A stretch of 18,360 nucleotides of DNA from Paracoccaceae bacterium (GCA_003551745.1 PUNI01000190.1:1-18360), one strand, 5' to 3'. Shown: positions 1 to 9,769, counted from the first letter of the stretch. Numbers and translations are program-made. Notes: generated by a model from the letters alone, not told the origin.

Positions 1-116
1 CCTGCCTCCCGTTCCGCGCCGATGGGGCGTCTCGTCGCGGTAAGTATCGCTTGAACTCCGCAAGAGGAAGCGGATAGATGGCGCCCGACGATACGGGTGG
101 CTGCTGGGGGAAGGAC

Positions 117-1394
117 ATGTTCGACACCATGGTGTTCACCAAGGCGCTCGGCGCCCTCTGCGGGGCACTCCTGATCTTCCTCCTCGGCCAGTGGTTGGCC
201 AACACGCTCTTCGTGCCTGGAAGCCGCGATCTGCCACCGGCCTTCGTGCTGGGTCTGCCCGACCCCGACGCGGTCGAGGAAGAGGTGGCCGACGCGCCGC
301 CGCCCGAGGAGTTGAGCATCGGCGAGGCCTTCCAGATGGCCGACGCCTCGGCCGGGGAGCGGGTGTGGGGCCAGTGCCGTGCCTGCCATGTGGCCGACGA
401 CACGCGCAATTCGGTGGGGCCCTACCTCTACAATGTCGTCGGACGTGACATCGGCGTCGTCGACGGGTTCCGGTATTCCGGCGCGCTGCCCGAGGATGAA
501 CGCTGGACCATCGAGAACCTCTATGCCTACCTCGAAAATCCGCGCGGCTGGGCGCCGGGAACATCGATGTCCTTCGCCGGCCTGCGCAACCAGATGGACC
601 GCGTGAACGTCATCGCCTTCCTCATCGACAATTCGCCCGACTTCGACACCGCCGAAATCCCCGAGCCTGAAGAGGCCGCCGTGGAAGAAGAGGCGATCGA
701 GGAAGACGCCGTCGAGGAGGAGGCTGTCGACGAGGCGGCGGTCGAGGACGAGGCCGTGGAAGAGGAAGCGGTCGCCGAAGAGGTTGTCGAAGAGGCCGTT
801 GAAGAGGACGCGGTTGCTGCGGCGCCCGTCGACGAGGCCGTCGAGGATGACGCCGTCGCCGAGGCCGTTACCGAGGACGCCATCGAGGAAGAGGACGTGG
901 CCCTCGCCGAGGAGGCGGTGACCGAAGAAGCTGTCGAGGACGCCATTGCCGAAGAGGCGGTGGAAGAGGACGCGGTGGAGGAAGCCGCTGTTCCGGAAGC
1001 CGTGGACGAAGCGGTCGAGGAAGAGGCGGTCGAGGATGACGCCGTCACCGAGGCGCCGGCCGAGGAGATGACCGAGATCGCCGCGATGGTGGCAGATGGC
1101 GATGCCGGCGCCGGTGCGCGGGTGTGGAACCAGTGCCGGGCCTGCCATATCGCCGACGCCGAACAGAACCGGGTCGGGCCGCATCTGGTGGGGATCATCG
1201 GCCGGCAATCCAATCAGGTTCCGGGCTTCCGCTACTCCGGCAACCTGCCCGACGTCGTCTGGACGCTCGACGAACTCTACGAATACATCGAGAACCCCCG
1301 CGGCTATGCGCCGGGCACGAGCATGGTCTTCGCCGGGCTCCGCAGCCAGGACGACCGGATCAACCTGCTGGCCTATCTGCAATCTCTGGAGTGA
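117..1394 (+). CDS. Membrane-anchored di-haem cytochrome c with two c2-like domains and an acidic linker
   Basis: This is probably a periplasmic electron carrier tethered to the inner membrane. Residues 1-32 form an uncleaved anchor (MFDTMVFTKALG, then a hydrophobic stretch at about 7-27). Two class I cytochrome c domains follow, each with a CRACH haem site (residues 87-91 and 340-344) and a distal Met in a PGTSM-x-FAGLR motif (Met151 and Met403). The domains resemble each other closely (shared VGP, GFRYSG, ENPRG, FAGLR), which indicates an internal duplication. Residues about 181-318 form a linker built almost only from Glu, Asp, Ala, Val and Ile, with no Lys or Arg. I chose ATG 117 because the relatives I remember from Rhodobacterales begin MFDTM. 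ATG 78 is in frame and has a good AGAGGAAG ribosome site 7 bases upstream, which would add 13 residues. The cytochrome call is firm. The electron partner is unknown; bc1 complex to oxidase is a guess. Confidence 0.88.
   Translation: MFDTMVFTKALGALCGALLIFLLGQWLANTLFVPGSRDLPPAFVLGLPDPDAVEEEVADAPPPEELSIGEAFQMADASAGERVWGQCRACHVADDTRNSVGPYLYNVVGRDIGVVDGFRYSGALPEDERWTIENLYAYLENPRGWAPGTSMSFAGLRNQMDRVNVIAFLIDNSPDFDTAEIPEPEEAAVEEEAIEEDAVEEEAVDEAAVEDEAVEEEAVAEEVVEEAVEEDAVAAAPVDEAVEDDAVAEAVTEDAIEEEDVALAEEAVTEEAVEDAIAEEAVEEDAVEEAAVPEAVDEAVEEEAVEDDAVTEAPAEEMTEIAAMVADGDAGAGARVWNQCRACHIADAEQNRVGPHLVGIIGRQSNQVPGFRYSGNLPDVVWTLDELYEYIENPRGYAPGTSMVFAGLRSQDDRINLLAYLQSLE
657..1070 (+). repeat. Degenerate in-gene repeat encoding a Glu/Asp-Ala-Val linker
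   Basis: About 138 codons between the two haem domains repeat loosely as gag-gag-gcc/gcg-gtc/gtg, giving units such as EEAV, EEDAV, VEDDAV and VDEAV. Codon choice varies between units, so the repeat is maintained at protein level rather than as an exact recent DNA array. The encoded segment has no positive residue and only occasional Pro or Thr, so it should be strongly negative and extended, or a charged helix. Confidence 0.8.
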
Positions 1395-1419
1395 TGCTCG
1401 GCCACGCCATCCCGACCTG

Positions 1420-1443
1420 CGGGCCGCCCACCGGGGCGGCCCG
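1420..1443 (+). terminator. GC hairpin after the cytochrome gene
   Basis: A perfect 10-bp stem (1420-1429 with 1434-1443) closes on an ACCG tetraloop, starting 25 bases after the cytochrome stop codon. It is followed by TTCCGTT rather than a clean T run. It is a plausible terminator or 3'-end stabiliser, but weak by the U-tract criterion. Confidence 0.5.
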
Positions 1444-1525
1444 TTCCGTTCGGGCAGCCGCCCGGCGCCCTGCGGGATGCGTGGATTGCCGGTGACAATC
1501 GCGTAATCCCCCGCGTCAATCCGTC

Positions 1526-1553
1526 TTGCAGGCTCGACAGCGCGCCTTAGCTT
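1526..1553 (+). promoter_or_regulatory. Possible sigma-70 promoter for the yej operon
   Basis: TTGCAG (1526-1531) and TAGCTT (1548-1553) are separated by 16 bases and lie about 40 bases before the yejA start, in the 199-base gap between the cytochrome and yejA. The match is partial and I see no operator. A single GTCAA half-site at 1515-1519 has no partner. Treat this as a candidate only. Confidence 0.25.
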
Positions 1554-1593
1554 CCCGTAGCGTGCTGCCACCTCATCGCCGATCGCCGCCAGC

Positions 1594-3549
1594 ATGGAGA
1601 GTTCCGTGACGCAGCATCCCGCGCCCCGTCGATATCCCACCGCAGCGTCCACTGCCGCCTTCCCGGGCAGGAGACGCCTCGCGCTGGCCGGGCTTGTCGG
1701 GCTGATGCTGCTGGCCGCGCCGGCGCACCGCGCCTTTGGCACCGAGACCGTGGCCGACGACGGGGAGATCCCGATCATCACGGCGCATGGCATCGGAACC
1801 TTCGACGAGCTTAAGCTTCCGCCGGATTTCGCGCATCTCTCCTATGTGAACCCCGACGCGCCGCGGGGTGGCGAGATCTCGATCTGGGGCTTCGGCGGCT
1901 TCGACTCGATGCATCCCTACACCACCCGCGGCCGTGCCGGCGCGCTGTCGTCGATCTTCTTCGAGTCGCTGCTGGAAGGCACCGCCGACGAGGTCGGGGC
2001 GTCCTACTGCCTCGTGTGCGAGACCATCGAATACCCCGAGGACCGCTCCTGGGTGATCTTCCACATGCGGCCCGAGGCGCGTTTTTCCGATGGCTCGCCG
2101 CTCACCGCCCATGACGTGGTGTTCTCCTTCAACATCCTGAAGGAAAAGGGCCTGCCGGACTTCCGCGTCGTGCTGGCTCAGCAGGTGGCCTCGGCCGAGG
2201 CGCTCGACGATCACACCGTGCGCTTCGACTTCGTGGAGGACTGGCCCAAGCGCGACCTTCCCGCGCTTGTCGGCGGGCTGCCGATTTTCTCCGAGGCGCA
2301 TTACGTCGAGAACGACAGGGATTTCGAGGCGAGCTCGATGGAGCCCTTGCTGGGCTCGGGGCCCTATGTGCTGGAGCGCGTGGTGCCAGGCCAGACGCTC
2401 GTCTATCGTCGCAACCCCGATTATTGGGGCTGGGATGTGCCCATGATGCAGGGCCGGTCGAACTTCGATCAGATCCGTATCGAGTATTTCGCCGATTTCG
2501 ACGCCGCCTTCCAGGGCTTCACCTCGGGCCAGTATACCTTCCGCACCGAGAACCGCGCCTCGCTCTGGGCCGAGGGTTACGACTTCCCGGCCGTGCAGCG
2601 CGGCCATGTGGTGCAGGCCACGCTGCCCGACGGCACCCTCGCCCCCGGCCAGAGCTTCGTCTTCAACCTGCGCCGCGAGCAGTTCCAGGACCCGCGCGTT
2701 CGCGAGGCGATCGGGCTGATGTTCAACTATGAATGGGCGAACGAGACGCTGTTTCACGGGCTTTACGACCGCATCCACTCCTTCTGGGAGAACAGCGAAC
2801 TGGCGGCCGAGGGGCTGCCGACGCCCGAGGAACTGGCGATCCTCGAACCGATCGCCGACCTCCTGCCGCCCGGCGCGCTGACCGAGCCCGCCGTGATGGC
2901 CCCCGAGTCCGGCCCGCGCCAGCTCGACCGCGGAAACCTGCGCCGGGCCTCTGCGCTGCTGGACGAGGCCGGATGGGACAGCGTTGGAGGCGACGGTCTG
3001 CGCCGCAACGCAGCCGGCGAAACCCTGCGCGTGGAGTTCCTCAACGACAGTCAGAGCTTCGACCGCATCATAAACCCATATGTCGAGAACCTGCGTCGCC
3101 TCGGCGTGGATGCCCGCCACACAAGGGTCGACAGCGCGCAGCTGACCAACCGCGAACGCAGCTACGACTTCGACATGACGACCGACCAGGTGCGGACAAG
3201 CCTCATCCCCGGCTCCGGCCTGAAGCAGTATTTCGGCTCGGAGACGGCGGATGTGTCGGTCTTCAACAAGATGGGCATCCGGAGCGAGGCGGTGGACCGG
3301 CTCATCGACGTGGTGCTCGCCACCGAGACCCGCGAGGAGATGATCCACGCCACCCGCGCGCTGGACAGGGTGTTGCGCGCCTACCGGCCCTGGGTGCCGC
3401 AGTGGTTCAAGGCCGAGCACTGGGTGGCCTACTACGACATGTACGAGCATCCCGAGGAGATGCCGCCCTTCGCACTGGGGCATCTCGACTTCTGGTGGTA
3501 CAACACCGACAAGGCCGAGGCGCTGCGCGCCGCCGGCGCCCTGCGCTGA
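1594..3549 (+). CDS. yejA: YejA-like periplasmic solute-binding protein (SBP family 5)
   Basis: This is the extracellular binding component of an ABC importer of the YejABEF type, which in Escherichia coli takes up microcin C and in other bacteria oligopeptides. The 651-residue product is long for a family 5 binding protein, as is usual for YejA. A signal peptide is evident: GRRRLALAG at about residues 25-33, a hydrophobic core to about 42, and a likely cut near residues 47-49. Typical family 5 text follows, including AHGIGTFDELKLP, YVNPDAPRGG and RPEARFSDGSPLTAHDVVFSF. A CLVC pair at residues 139-142 is visible; I do not know whether it forms a disulphide. The start at ATG 1594 has a poor ribosome site, and a GTG at 1606 is possible. 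The gene ends 9 bases before yejB, and its stop overlaps the yejB ribosome site. The ligand cannot be read from the sequence. Confidence 0.9.
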   Translation: MESSVTQHPAPRRYPTAASTAAFPGRRRLALAGLVGLMLLAAPAHRAFGTETVADDGEIPIITAHGIGTFDELKLPPDFAHLSYVNPDAPRGGEISIWGFGGFDSMHPYTTRGRAGALSSIFFESLLEGTADEVGASYCLVCETIEYPEDRSWVIFHMRPEARFSDGSPLTAHDVVFSFNILKEKGLPDFRVVLAQQVASAEALDDHTVRFDFVEDWPKRDLPALVGGLPIFSEAHYVENDRDFEASSMEPLLGSGPYVLERVVPGQTLVYRRNPDYWGWDVPMMQGRSNFDQIRIEYFADFDAAFQGFTSGQYTFRTENRASLWAEGYDFPAVQRGHVVQATLPDGTLAPGQSFVFNLRREQFQDPRVREAIGLMFNYEWANETLFHGLYDRIHSFWENSELAAEGLPTPEELAILEPIADLLPPGALTEPAVMAPESGPRQLDRGNLRRASALLDEAGWDSVGGDGLRRNAAGETLRVEFLNDSQSFDRIINPYVENLRRLGVDARHTRVDSAQLTNRERSYDFDMTTDQVRTSLIPGSGLKQYFGSETADVSVFNKMGIRSEAVDRLIDVVLATETREEMIHATRALDRVLRAYRPWVPQWFKAEHWVAYYDMYEHPEEMPPFALGHLDFWWYNTDKAEALRAAGALR

Positions 3550-3558
3550 GGACCGGTC

Positions 3559-4638
3559 ATGGGCGCCTACATCCTCCGGCGTCTGCTGCTGATCCTGCCG
3601 ACGCTGTTCGGGATCATGGTGATCAACTTCACCCTGGTCCAGTTCGTGCCCGGCGGGCCGATCGAGCAGATCATCGCCCGCATGGACGGGGGCGGCGACG
3701 TCTTCGAGCGCTTCGCCGGAGGCGCCGACGCCGGCATGGATCGCGGCGACGCCAGCGGCTATGTCGGCGCCCGGGGCCTGCCGCCGGAGTTCATCGCCGA
3801 GCTCGAGCGGCAGTTCGGCTTCGACAAGCCGCCGGTCGAGCGCTTCTTCAACATGATGTGGAACTACCTGCGCTTCGACTTCGGCGAGAGCTATTTCCGC
3901 TCTATCTCCGTGGTCGATCTGGTGATCGAGAAACTGCCGGTCTCGATCAGCCTCGGGCTCTGGTCGACGCTGATCGCCTATCTGGTGTCGATCCCACTTG
4001 GCATACGCAAGGCCGTCCGGGACGGCTCGAAATTCGACACCTGGACATCCGGCGCCATCATCGTCGGCTATGCCATACCGGGGTTCCTGTTTGCGATCCT
4101 GCTTCTGGTGCTGTTCGCGGGCGGCTCCTACTTCCAGATCTTCCCGCTCCGGGGCCTGACCTCGGACAACTGGCACGAACTCTCGCTGATCGGCAAGGTT
4201 CTCGACTATTTCTGGCACATCACCCTGCCGGTGCTCGCCTCCACCATCTCGGCCTTCGCGACGCTGACGCTGCTGACCAAGAACAGCTTTCTCGACGAGA
4301 TCAAGAAGCAGTACGTCATCACCGCCCGCGCCAAGGGCGTCACCGAGCGGCGTGTGCTCTACGGCCATGTCTTCCGCAACGCGATGCTGATCATCATCGC
4401 CGGCTTCCCGGCGGTCTTCGTCTCGGTGTTCTTCGGCGCCTCGCTGATCATCGAGACGATCTTCTCGCTGGACGGGCTGGGTCGGCTCGCCTTCGAGGCG
4501 GCGGTCGCGCGCGACTATCCGGTCATCTTCGGCACGCTCTTCGCCTTCGGCCTGCTGGGCCTGACGGTGAACATCATATCCGACCTGATGTATGTCTGGA
4601 TCGACCCCCGCATCGACTTCGAGACGCGGGAGACCTGA
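3559..4638 (+). CDS. yejB: YejB-like ABC importer permease
   Basis: This is the first inner-membrane permease of the Yej importer, 359 residues long. It opens with the usual dipeptide-permease start [20 protein letters not shown], giving a first membrane helix at about residues 7-28. An extended periplasmic segment with RQFGFDKPP and FGESYFR follows, then several further helices. The cytoplasmic EAA loop that docks on the ATPase is visible at about residues 245-275, around [10 protein letters not shown] and HVFRNAM. A TGAGGA ribosome site at 3547-3552 includes the yejA stop and lies 6 bases before the ATG, so the two are translationally close. The next gene begins 4 bases after its stop. The family assignment is secure, and the Yej subtype rests on operon order and subunit sizes. 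Confidence 0.9.
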   Translation: MGAYILRRLLLILPTLFGIMVINFTLVQFVPGGPIEQIIARMDGGGDVFERFAGGADAGMDRGDASGYVGARGLPPEFIAELERQFGFDKPPVERFFNMMWNYLRFDFGESYFRSISVVDLVIEKLPVSISLGLWSTLIAYLVSIPLGIRKAVRDGSKFDTWTSGAIIVGYAIPGFLFAILLLVLFAGGSYFQIFPLRGLTSDNWHELSLIGKVLDYFWHITLPVLASTISAFATLTLLTKNSFLDEIKKQYVITARAKGVTERRVLYGHVFRNAMLIIIAGFPAVFVSVFFGASLIIETIFSLDGLGRLAFEAAVARDYPVIFGTLFAFGLLGLTVNIISDLMYVWIDPRIDFETRET

Positions 4639-4642
4639 CGCC

Positions 4643-5878
4643 ATGGCCGACCGCGTCACCAACCTCGACGATCCTCGGCACCGGCCCGACGTGAAAGCGC
4701 CGCCGCCGCTGGCGGACAGCCAGGAGTCACCCGCGCCGGTGGCCCCGGTCGAGATCCGCGGGCCCTGGGGGATGCGGCTGTCGCCCCTCAACCAGCGGCG
4801 CTGGCGCAACTTCAAGGCCAATCGCCGGGCCTACTGGTCGCTGATCATCTTCTCGGTGCTGTTCGGTCTGTCGCTGTTCGCCGAGTTCATCGCCAACGAC
4901 CGCCCGCTGCTGGTCAGTTTCCGCGGCGAGCTGAAGGCGCCACTCTTCAGCTTCTATCCCGAGACGGCCTTCGGCGGCGATTTCCGCACCGAGGCCGTCT
5001 ATCGCGACCCAGAGGTCCAGTGTCTGATCCGCACCGGCGGGGCGGAACTGTGCCTCGACGATCCAGAAGGGGCGCTGGCGCAGGCGGCCGAAGGCTTCGT
5101 GGAGGGTGTGCCGGTCGAACGGGGCTGGATGCTGTGGCCGCTGATCCCGTTCAGCTACAACACGATCAACGACATCGGCGGCGTCGCCCCCTCGCCGCCG
5201 GACAGCCGGCACTGGCTCGGCACCGACGATACCGCCCGCGACGTGCTCGCCCGCGTGATCTACGGCTTCCGGCTGTCGGTGATGTTCGCGATCATCGTCA
5301 CCGTGCTGACCTCGGTGATCGGGATCGCCGCCGGTGCGGTGCAGGGCTATTTCGGCGGGCTCACCGACCTCTTCTTCCAGCGCGTCATCGAGCTCTGGGG
5401 GGCCACGCCATCGCTTTACATCATCATCATCCTGGCGGCGATGTTCACGATGAACTTCTGGCTCCTCGTGTTCCTGATGACGCTGTTCGGCTGGACGGCG
5501 CTGATCGGCGTGGTGCGGGCCGAGTTCCTGCGCGCGCGCAACTTCGAGTATGTCCGCGCCGCCCGGGCACTCGGCGTCTCGAACGTCACCATCATGTTCC
5601 GCCATGTGCTGCCCAACGCGATGGTCGCCACGCTGACCATGCTGCCCTTCATCGTGACGGGGACCATCGGCTCGCTGGCCGCGCTCGATTTCCTCGGCTT
5701 CGGGCTGCCGTCCTCGGCGCCGTCGCTCGGCGAGTTGACGCTGCAGGCCAAGCAGAACCTGCAGGCGCCCTGGCTGGGCTTCACAGCCTTCTTCGCCTTC
5801 GCGATCATGCTGTCGCTTCTCGTGTTCATCTTCGAGGGCGTGCGCGACGCCTTCGATCCGCGCAAGACCTTCCAGTGA
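4643..5878 (+). CDS. yejE: YejE-like ABC importer permease
   Basis: This is the second permease of the Yej importer, 411 residues. It carries a hydrophilic N-terminus of about 60 residues ending in SPLNQRRWRNFKANRRAYWS, typical of YejE and OppC-type subunits. The first helix is at about residues 64-84, then a large periplasmic insert (about 85-190), then the transport core. The EAA loop is at about residues 295-322 (YVRAARALGVSNVTIMFRHV). The C-terminus VFIFEGVRDAFDPRKTF is characteristic of this permease class. I chose ATG 4643, 4 bases after the yejB stop, with GGGAG at 4628-4632 upstream. An in-frame ATG 51 bases earlier lies inside yejB and is unlikely. The stop TGAGG supplies the ribosome site for yejF. 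Confidence 0.9.
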   Translation: MADRVTNLDDPRHRPDVKAPPPLADSQESPAPVAPVEIRGPWGMRLSPLNQRRWRNFKANRRAYWSLIIFSVLFGLSLFAEFIANDRPLLVSFRGELKAPLFSFYPETAFGGDFRTEAVYRDPEVQCLIRTGGAELCLDDPEGALAQAAEGFVEGVPVERGWMLWPLIPFSYNTINDIGGVAPSPPDSRHWLGTDDTARDVLARVIYGFRLSVMFAIIVTVLTSVIGIAAGAVQGYFGGLTDLFFQRVIELWGATPSLYIIIILAAMFTMNFWLLVFLMTLFGWTALIGVVRAEFLRARNFEYVRAARALGVSNVTIMFRHVLPNAMVATLTMLPFIVTGTIGSLAALDFLGFGLPSSAPSLGELTLQAKQNLQAPWLGFTAFFAFAIMLSLLVFIFEGVRDAFDPRKTFQ

Positions 5879-5888
5879 GGCGGTGCCG

Positions 5889-7490
<1,602 letters not shown>

Positions 7491-7533
7491 TCCCGGCCGC
7501 TGCAGGCGCGCCCTGCGATGACGGCGCGATGGG

Positions 7534-7562
7534 AAAAGGCGCCGCCGCATGCGCGGGGCGCC
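7534..7562 (-). terminator. Intrinsic terminator for hemN, convergent with yejF
   Basis: Read on the minus strand, GGCGCC (7562-7557) pairs with GGCGCC (7543-7538). The stem continues through four more pairs (7553-7556 with 7545-7548) with one bulged base and a four-base loop, followed directly by TTTT (7537-7534). This is a good rho-independent terminator for hemN. On the plus strand the same hairpin is followed only by TTCC, so it may serve yejF weakly. A second inverted repeat, 7568-7574 with 7581-7587, lies just beside it. Confidence 0.72.
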
Positions 7563-7602
7563 TTCCGGCCGGCCGTGACGGGCCGGCATGGGCGGCGGCC
7601 TT

Positions 7603-8958
7603 TCAGACCGCCGAGCTGTGGCCGGCCTTCGACATGCCGTAGGCGTCGAAGGCCGCGGCAACCATCCGGGTCAGGGGCCGGCCCTCGTGGGGGATCGAGA
7701 ATCCCGCCGGCGTGACCTCGACGAAGCCCGGGAAGCGCTGTGCCGCCACGGCATACATCGCCGCGAGTTGTCCCGGTGTCGCGCCCTGCGTCTCGATCAT
7801 CTCGGCGCTGTCGATGCGGAAGTCGCACATCAGCGCCTCGATCATCCGCCGGCGCAGCAGATCCTCGCCCGCGAACACATGGCCACGGTGGGTGGCGAAG
7901 CCGCCGTCGCGCACGGCCTTCGTGTAGGCCGCCGTCGCCGAGACGTTCTGGGCATAGCCCTGCGGGAAATAGCTGATCGAGGAGGCGCCAAGGCCCACGA
8001 GCACCGGCGCGGTATCGTCGGTATAGCCCTGGAAGTTGCGCCGCAGCTGACCGGCCCGGCGCGCCACCGCCAGACCGTCGTCGGGACGGGCGAAGTGGTC
8101 GATCCCGATCTCGTCGAAGCCGTCCCAGACGAAGAGCCGGCGCGCCGTCTCGAACAGCCGCAGCCGTTCCTCCGGCGTGGGCAGGCTGTCGGTGGGAATC
8201 ATCTGCTGGCGCCGCGCCATCCAGGGCACATGGGCATAGCCATAGAGCGCCACCCGGTCGGGGCCCAGCGACAGCAGCTTCTGGACGGTCGAGGCGAGGC
8301 GCTGCGTGGTCTGATGCGGCAGGCCGTAGAGGATGTCGGCGTTCAGGCTCTTGACCCCGCGCGCCCGGATCCCCTCGACCACGGTGCGGGTGATCTCGTA
8401 GCTCTGGTCACGGCCGATGGTTTCCTGGATCTCGGGGTCGAAGTCCTGGATCCCGATCGAGGCGCGGTTCATCCCGGCCGCGGCCAGCGCATCAAGCCGC
8501 GCCTCGTCCACCTCGTTGGGATCGATCTCCACCGAGAACTCGGCCGCCGCGCCGAAGGGCACCGCCGCGCGGATCGTCGCCGCCAGATCGGCGATGAGTT
8601 CGGGGCTGAGCAGGGTCGGGGTCCCGCCGCCCCAGTGCAGCCGCGACAGTCGCACGCCCTCCGGCAGATGCGCGGCCATCAGCGCGATCTCGGCCTTCAG
8701 CGTCTCGACATAGGCGGCAACCGGCGCATCCGTCGAGGTGCCCTGGGTGCGGCAGGCACAGAACCAGCAGAGCCTGCGGCAGAATGGCACATGCAGATAG
8801 AGCGAGATCTCGTCGCCGGGCCGAATTGCCTGAAGCCAATGCATGAAATGCTGAGGCGTTACGGCATCCGAGAAGTGCGGCGCCGTCGGATAGCTGGTGT
8901 AGCGCGGCACGCGTGCGTCGAAGAGGCCGAGGCGGGTCAGTTGCGATTCCGTATTCAT
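7603..8958 (-). CDS. hemN: Oxygen-independent coproporphyrinogen III oxidase (HemN)
   Basis: This radical-SAM enzyme decarboxylates coproporphyrinogen III to protoporphyrinogen IX without O2, allowing haem (and in phototrophs bacteriochlorophyll) synthesis under anoxia. It is 451 residues, the family length. The iron-sulphur site is CRRLCWFCAC (Cys60, 64, 67 and 69), matching the HemN CX3CX2CXC pattern rather than the HemW pattern. YTSYPTAPHF near the N-terminus and the SAM-binding WGGGTPTLL motif are present. The start at ATG 8958 has GAGG 8 bases upstream on the minus strand; an upstream in-frame extension to 9006 would run into the FNR box and is rejected. It is divergent from fnrL across 52 bases containing a perfect FNR box, so FnrL control is expected. 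Rhodobacter literature also uses hemZ for one paralogue. Confidence 0.93.
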   Translation of the reverse strand: MNTESQLTRLGLFDARVPRYTSYPTAPHFSDAVTPQHFMHWLQAIRPGDEISLYLHVPFCRRLCWFCACRTQGTSTDAPVAAYVETLKAEIALMAAHLPEGVRLSRLHWGGGTPTLLSPELIADLAATIRAAVPFGAAAEFSVEIDPNEVDEARLDALAAAGMNRASIGIQDFDPEIQETIGRDQSYEITRTVVEGIRARGVKSLNADILYGLPHQTTQRLASTVQKLLSLGPDRVALYGYAHVPWMARRQQMIPTDSLPTPEERLRLFETARRLFVWDGFDEIGIDHFARPDDGLAVARRAGQLRRNFQGYTDDTAPVLVGLGASSISYFPQGYAQNVSATAAYTKAVRDGGFATHRGHVFAGEDLLRRRMIEALMCDFRIDSAEMIETQGATPGQLAAMYAVAAQRFPGFVEVTPAGFSIPHEGRPLTRMVAAAFDAYGMSKAGHSSAV

Positions 8959-8969
8959 TCGTCTAGCCT
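8941..8969 (+). promoter_or_regulatory. Possible fnrL promoter
   Basis: TTGCGA (8941-8946) and TAGCCT (8964-8969) are separated by 17 bases, placing a start near 8975-8977. The FNR box would then sit in the early transcribed leader, which suits autorepression. The hexamers match sigma-70 only partly and overlap the 5' end of hemN. Confidence 0.3.
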
Positions 8970-8992
8970 CGTTTACACTGTTGTTGTCAGCA

Positions 8993-9006
8993 TTGATGTG
9001 GATCAA
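8993..9006. promoter_or_regulatory. FNR/FnrL box between hemN and fnrL
   Basis: TTGATGTGGATCAA is a perfect match to the FNR consensus TTGAT-N4-ATCAA and is palindromic in its arms. Its centre lies 41.5 bases before the hemN start codon, and it ends 4 bases before the fnrL start. It could activate hemN under low oxygen and block fnrL transcription, giving autorepression. The direction of each effect is inferred. Confidence 0.9.
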
Positions 9007-9010
9007 GCCG

Positions 9011-9769
9011 ATGGCTGCAAAACCCGGCGTTCTCGAAGAGAACCTCGCCTCGCAGGATTGCGCGGATTGCCCGATCCGGTATCGGGCGGTCTGCGCGCGC
9101 TGCGAGGCGCACGAGATGGATCAGCTCGAATCGGTCAAGTATTACCGCACCTTCGAGGCTGGGCAGACGGTGATCTGGTCGGGCGACCGGATGGATTTCG
9201 TGGCCTCGATCGTCACCGGAATCGCCTCGCTGACGCAGACGATGGAGGACGGGCGCCGCCAGATGGTCGGCCTCCTGCTGCCGTCGGATTTCATCGGCCG
9301 GCCCGGCCGCGCGACGGCGGCCTATGACGTCACCGCCATCAGCGACGTCGTCATGTGCTGCTTCCGCCGGAAGCCCTTCGAGGAGCTGATGGGCCGCACC
9401 CCGCGCATCGCCCAGCGACTGCTGGAGATGACGCTCGACGAGCTTGATGCGGCGCGGGAATGGATGCTGCTTCTCGGCCGCAAGACCGCGCGCGAGAAGA
9501 TCGCGAGCCTGATCGCCATCGTTGCGCGGCGCGATGCCGAACTGCGCCTGCGCAGCACCGGCAACGACCTGAGCTTCGAGTTGCCGCTTACCCGCGAGGC
9601 GATGGCCGATTACCTCGGCCTCACGCTGGAAACCGTCAGCCGGCAGATCTCGGCGCTGAAGCGCGACGGTGTCGTCGTGCTCGAGGGCAAGCGTCGCATC
9701 ACCATTCCGGATTTCGACCGCCTTCTGGAAGAGACCGGCGACGATACCGACGGCGGCCTGCTGGTCTGA
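9011..9769 (+). CDS. fnrL: FnrL, oxygen-sensing Crp/Fnr-family regulator
   Basis: This cytoplasmic global regulator of the switch to low-oxygen life, 252 residues, binds an oxygen-labile [4Fe-4S] cluster and then DNA. The N-terminus carries DCADCPIRYRAVCARC (Cys17, 20, 28 and 31), and a distal cysteine pair lies at 116-117 in VVMCCF, where E. coli FNR has Cys122. The cyclic-nucleotide-like barrel follows, then a helix-turn-helix near residues 188-215, whose recognition helix reads ETVSR (Glu207, Ser210, Arg211), the trio that reads TTGAT half-sites in FNR. This agrees with the four FNR-type boxes in the window. I chose ATG 9011 for family length; an ATG at 8996 lies inside the FNR box and lacks a ribosome site. 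The ribosome site for 9011 is itself weak (GGA at 9000-9002). Confidence 0.93.
   Translation: MAAKPGVLEENLASQDCADCPIRYRAVCARCEAHEMDQLESVKYYRTFEAGQTVIWSGDRMDFVASIVTGIASLTQTMEDGRRQMVGLLLPSDFIGRPGRATAAYDVTAISDVVMCCFRRKPFEELMGRTPRIAQRLLEMTLDELDAAREWMLLLGRKTAREKIASLIAIVARRDAELRLRSTGNDLSFELPLTREAMADYLGLTLETVSRQISALKRDGVVVLEGKRRITIPDFDRLLEETGDDTDGGLLV

Noticed and set aside
657..1070. Possible CRISPR or tandem DNA repeat
   Set aside because: Units are short, degenerate and in phase with codons, with no constant repeat or spacers. It is a protein-level repeat inside the cytochrome gene.
527..1213. Minus-strand serine/threonine-rich frame opposite the acidic linker
   Set aside because: The Ser-Ser-Thr-Ala pattern is simply the complement of the Glu-Glu-Ala-Val codons; there is no ribosome site or independent support.
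1515..1519. GTCAA half-site upstream of yejA as an FNR box
   Set aside because: The partner arm four bases upstream does not resemble TTGAT or TTGAC, so there is no palindromic site.
2733..4694. Plus-strand open frame of 653 codons in another frame across yejA-yejB
   Set aside because: It is arginine- and alanine-rich and spans the yejA-yejB boundary, and both of those genes are well supported in their own frames.
1573..4821. Minus-strand open frame of 1082 codons opposite yejA-yejB
   Set aside because: It is the antisense shadow of clear yej genes. High GC with G/C third positions removes stop codons on the other strand; the translation is low in hydrophobic order and matches no family I recognise.
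8981..9010. Upstream starts for fnrL (TTG 8981 or ATG 8996)
   Set aside because: These would place the FNR box inside the coding region, lack a ribosome site, and make the protein longer than the family norm.
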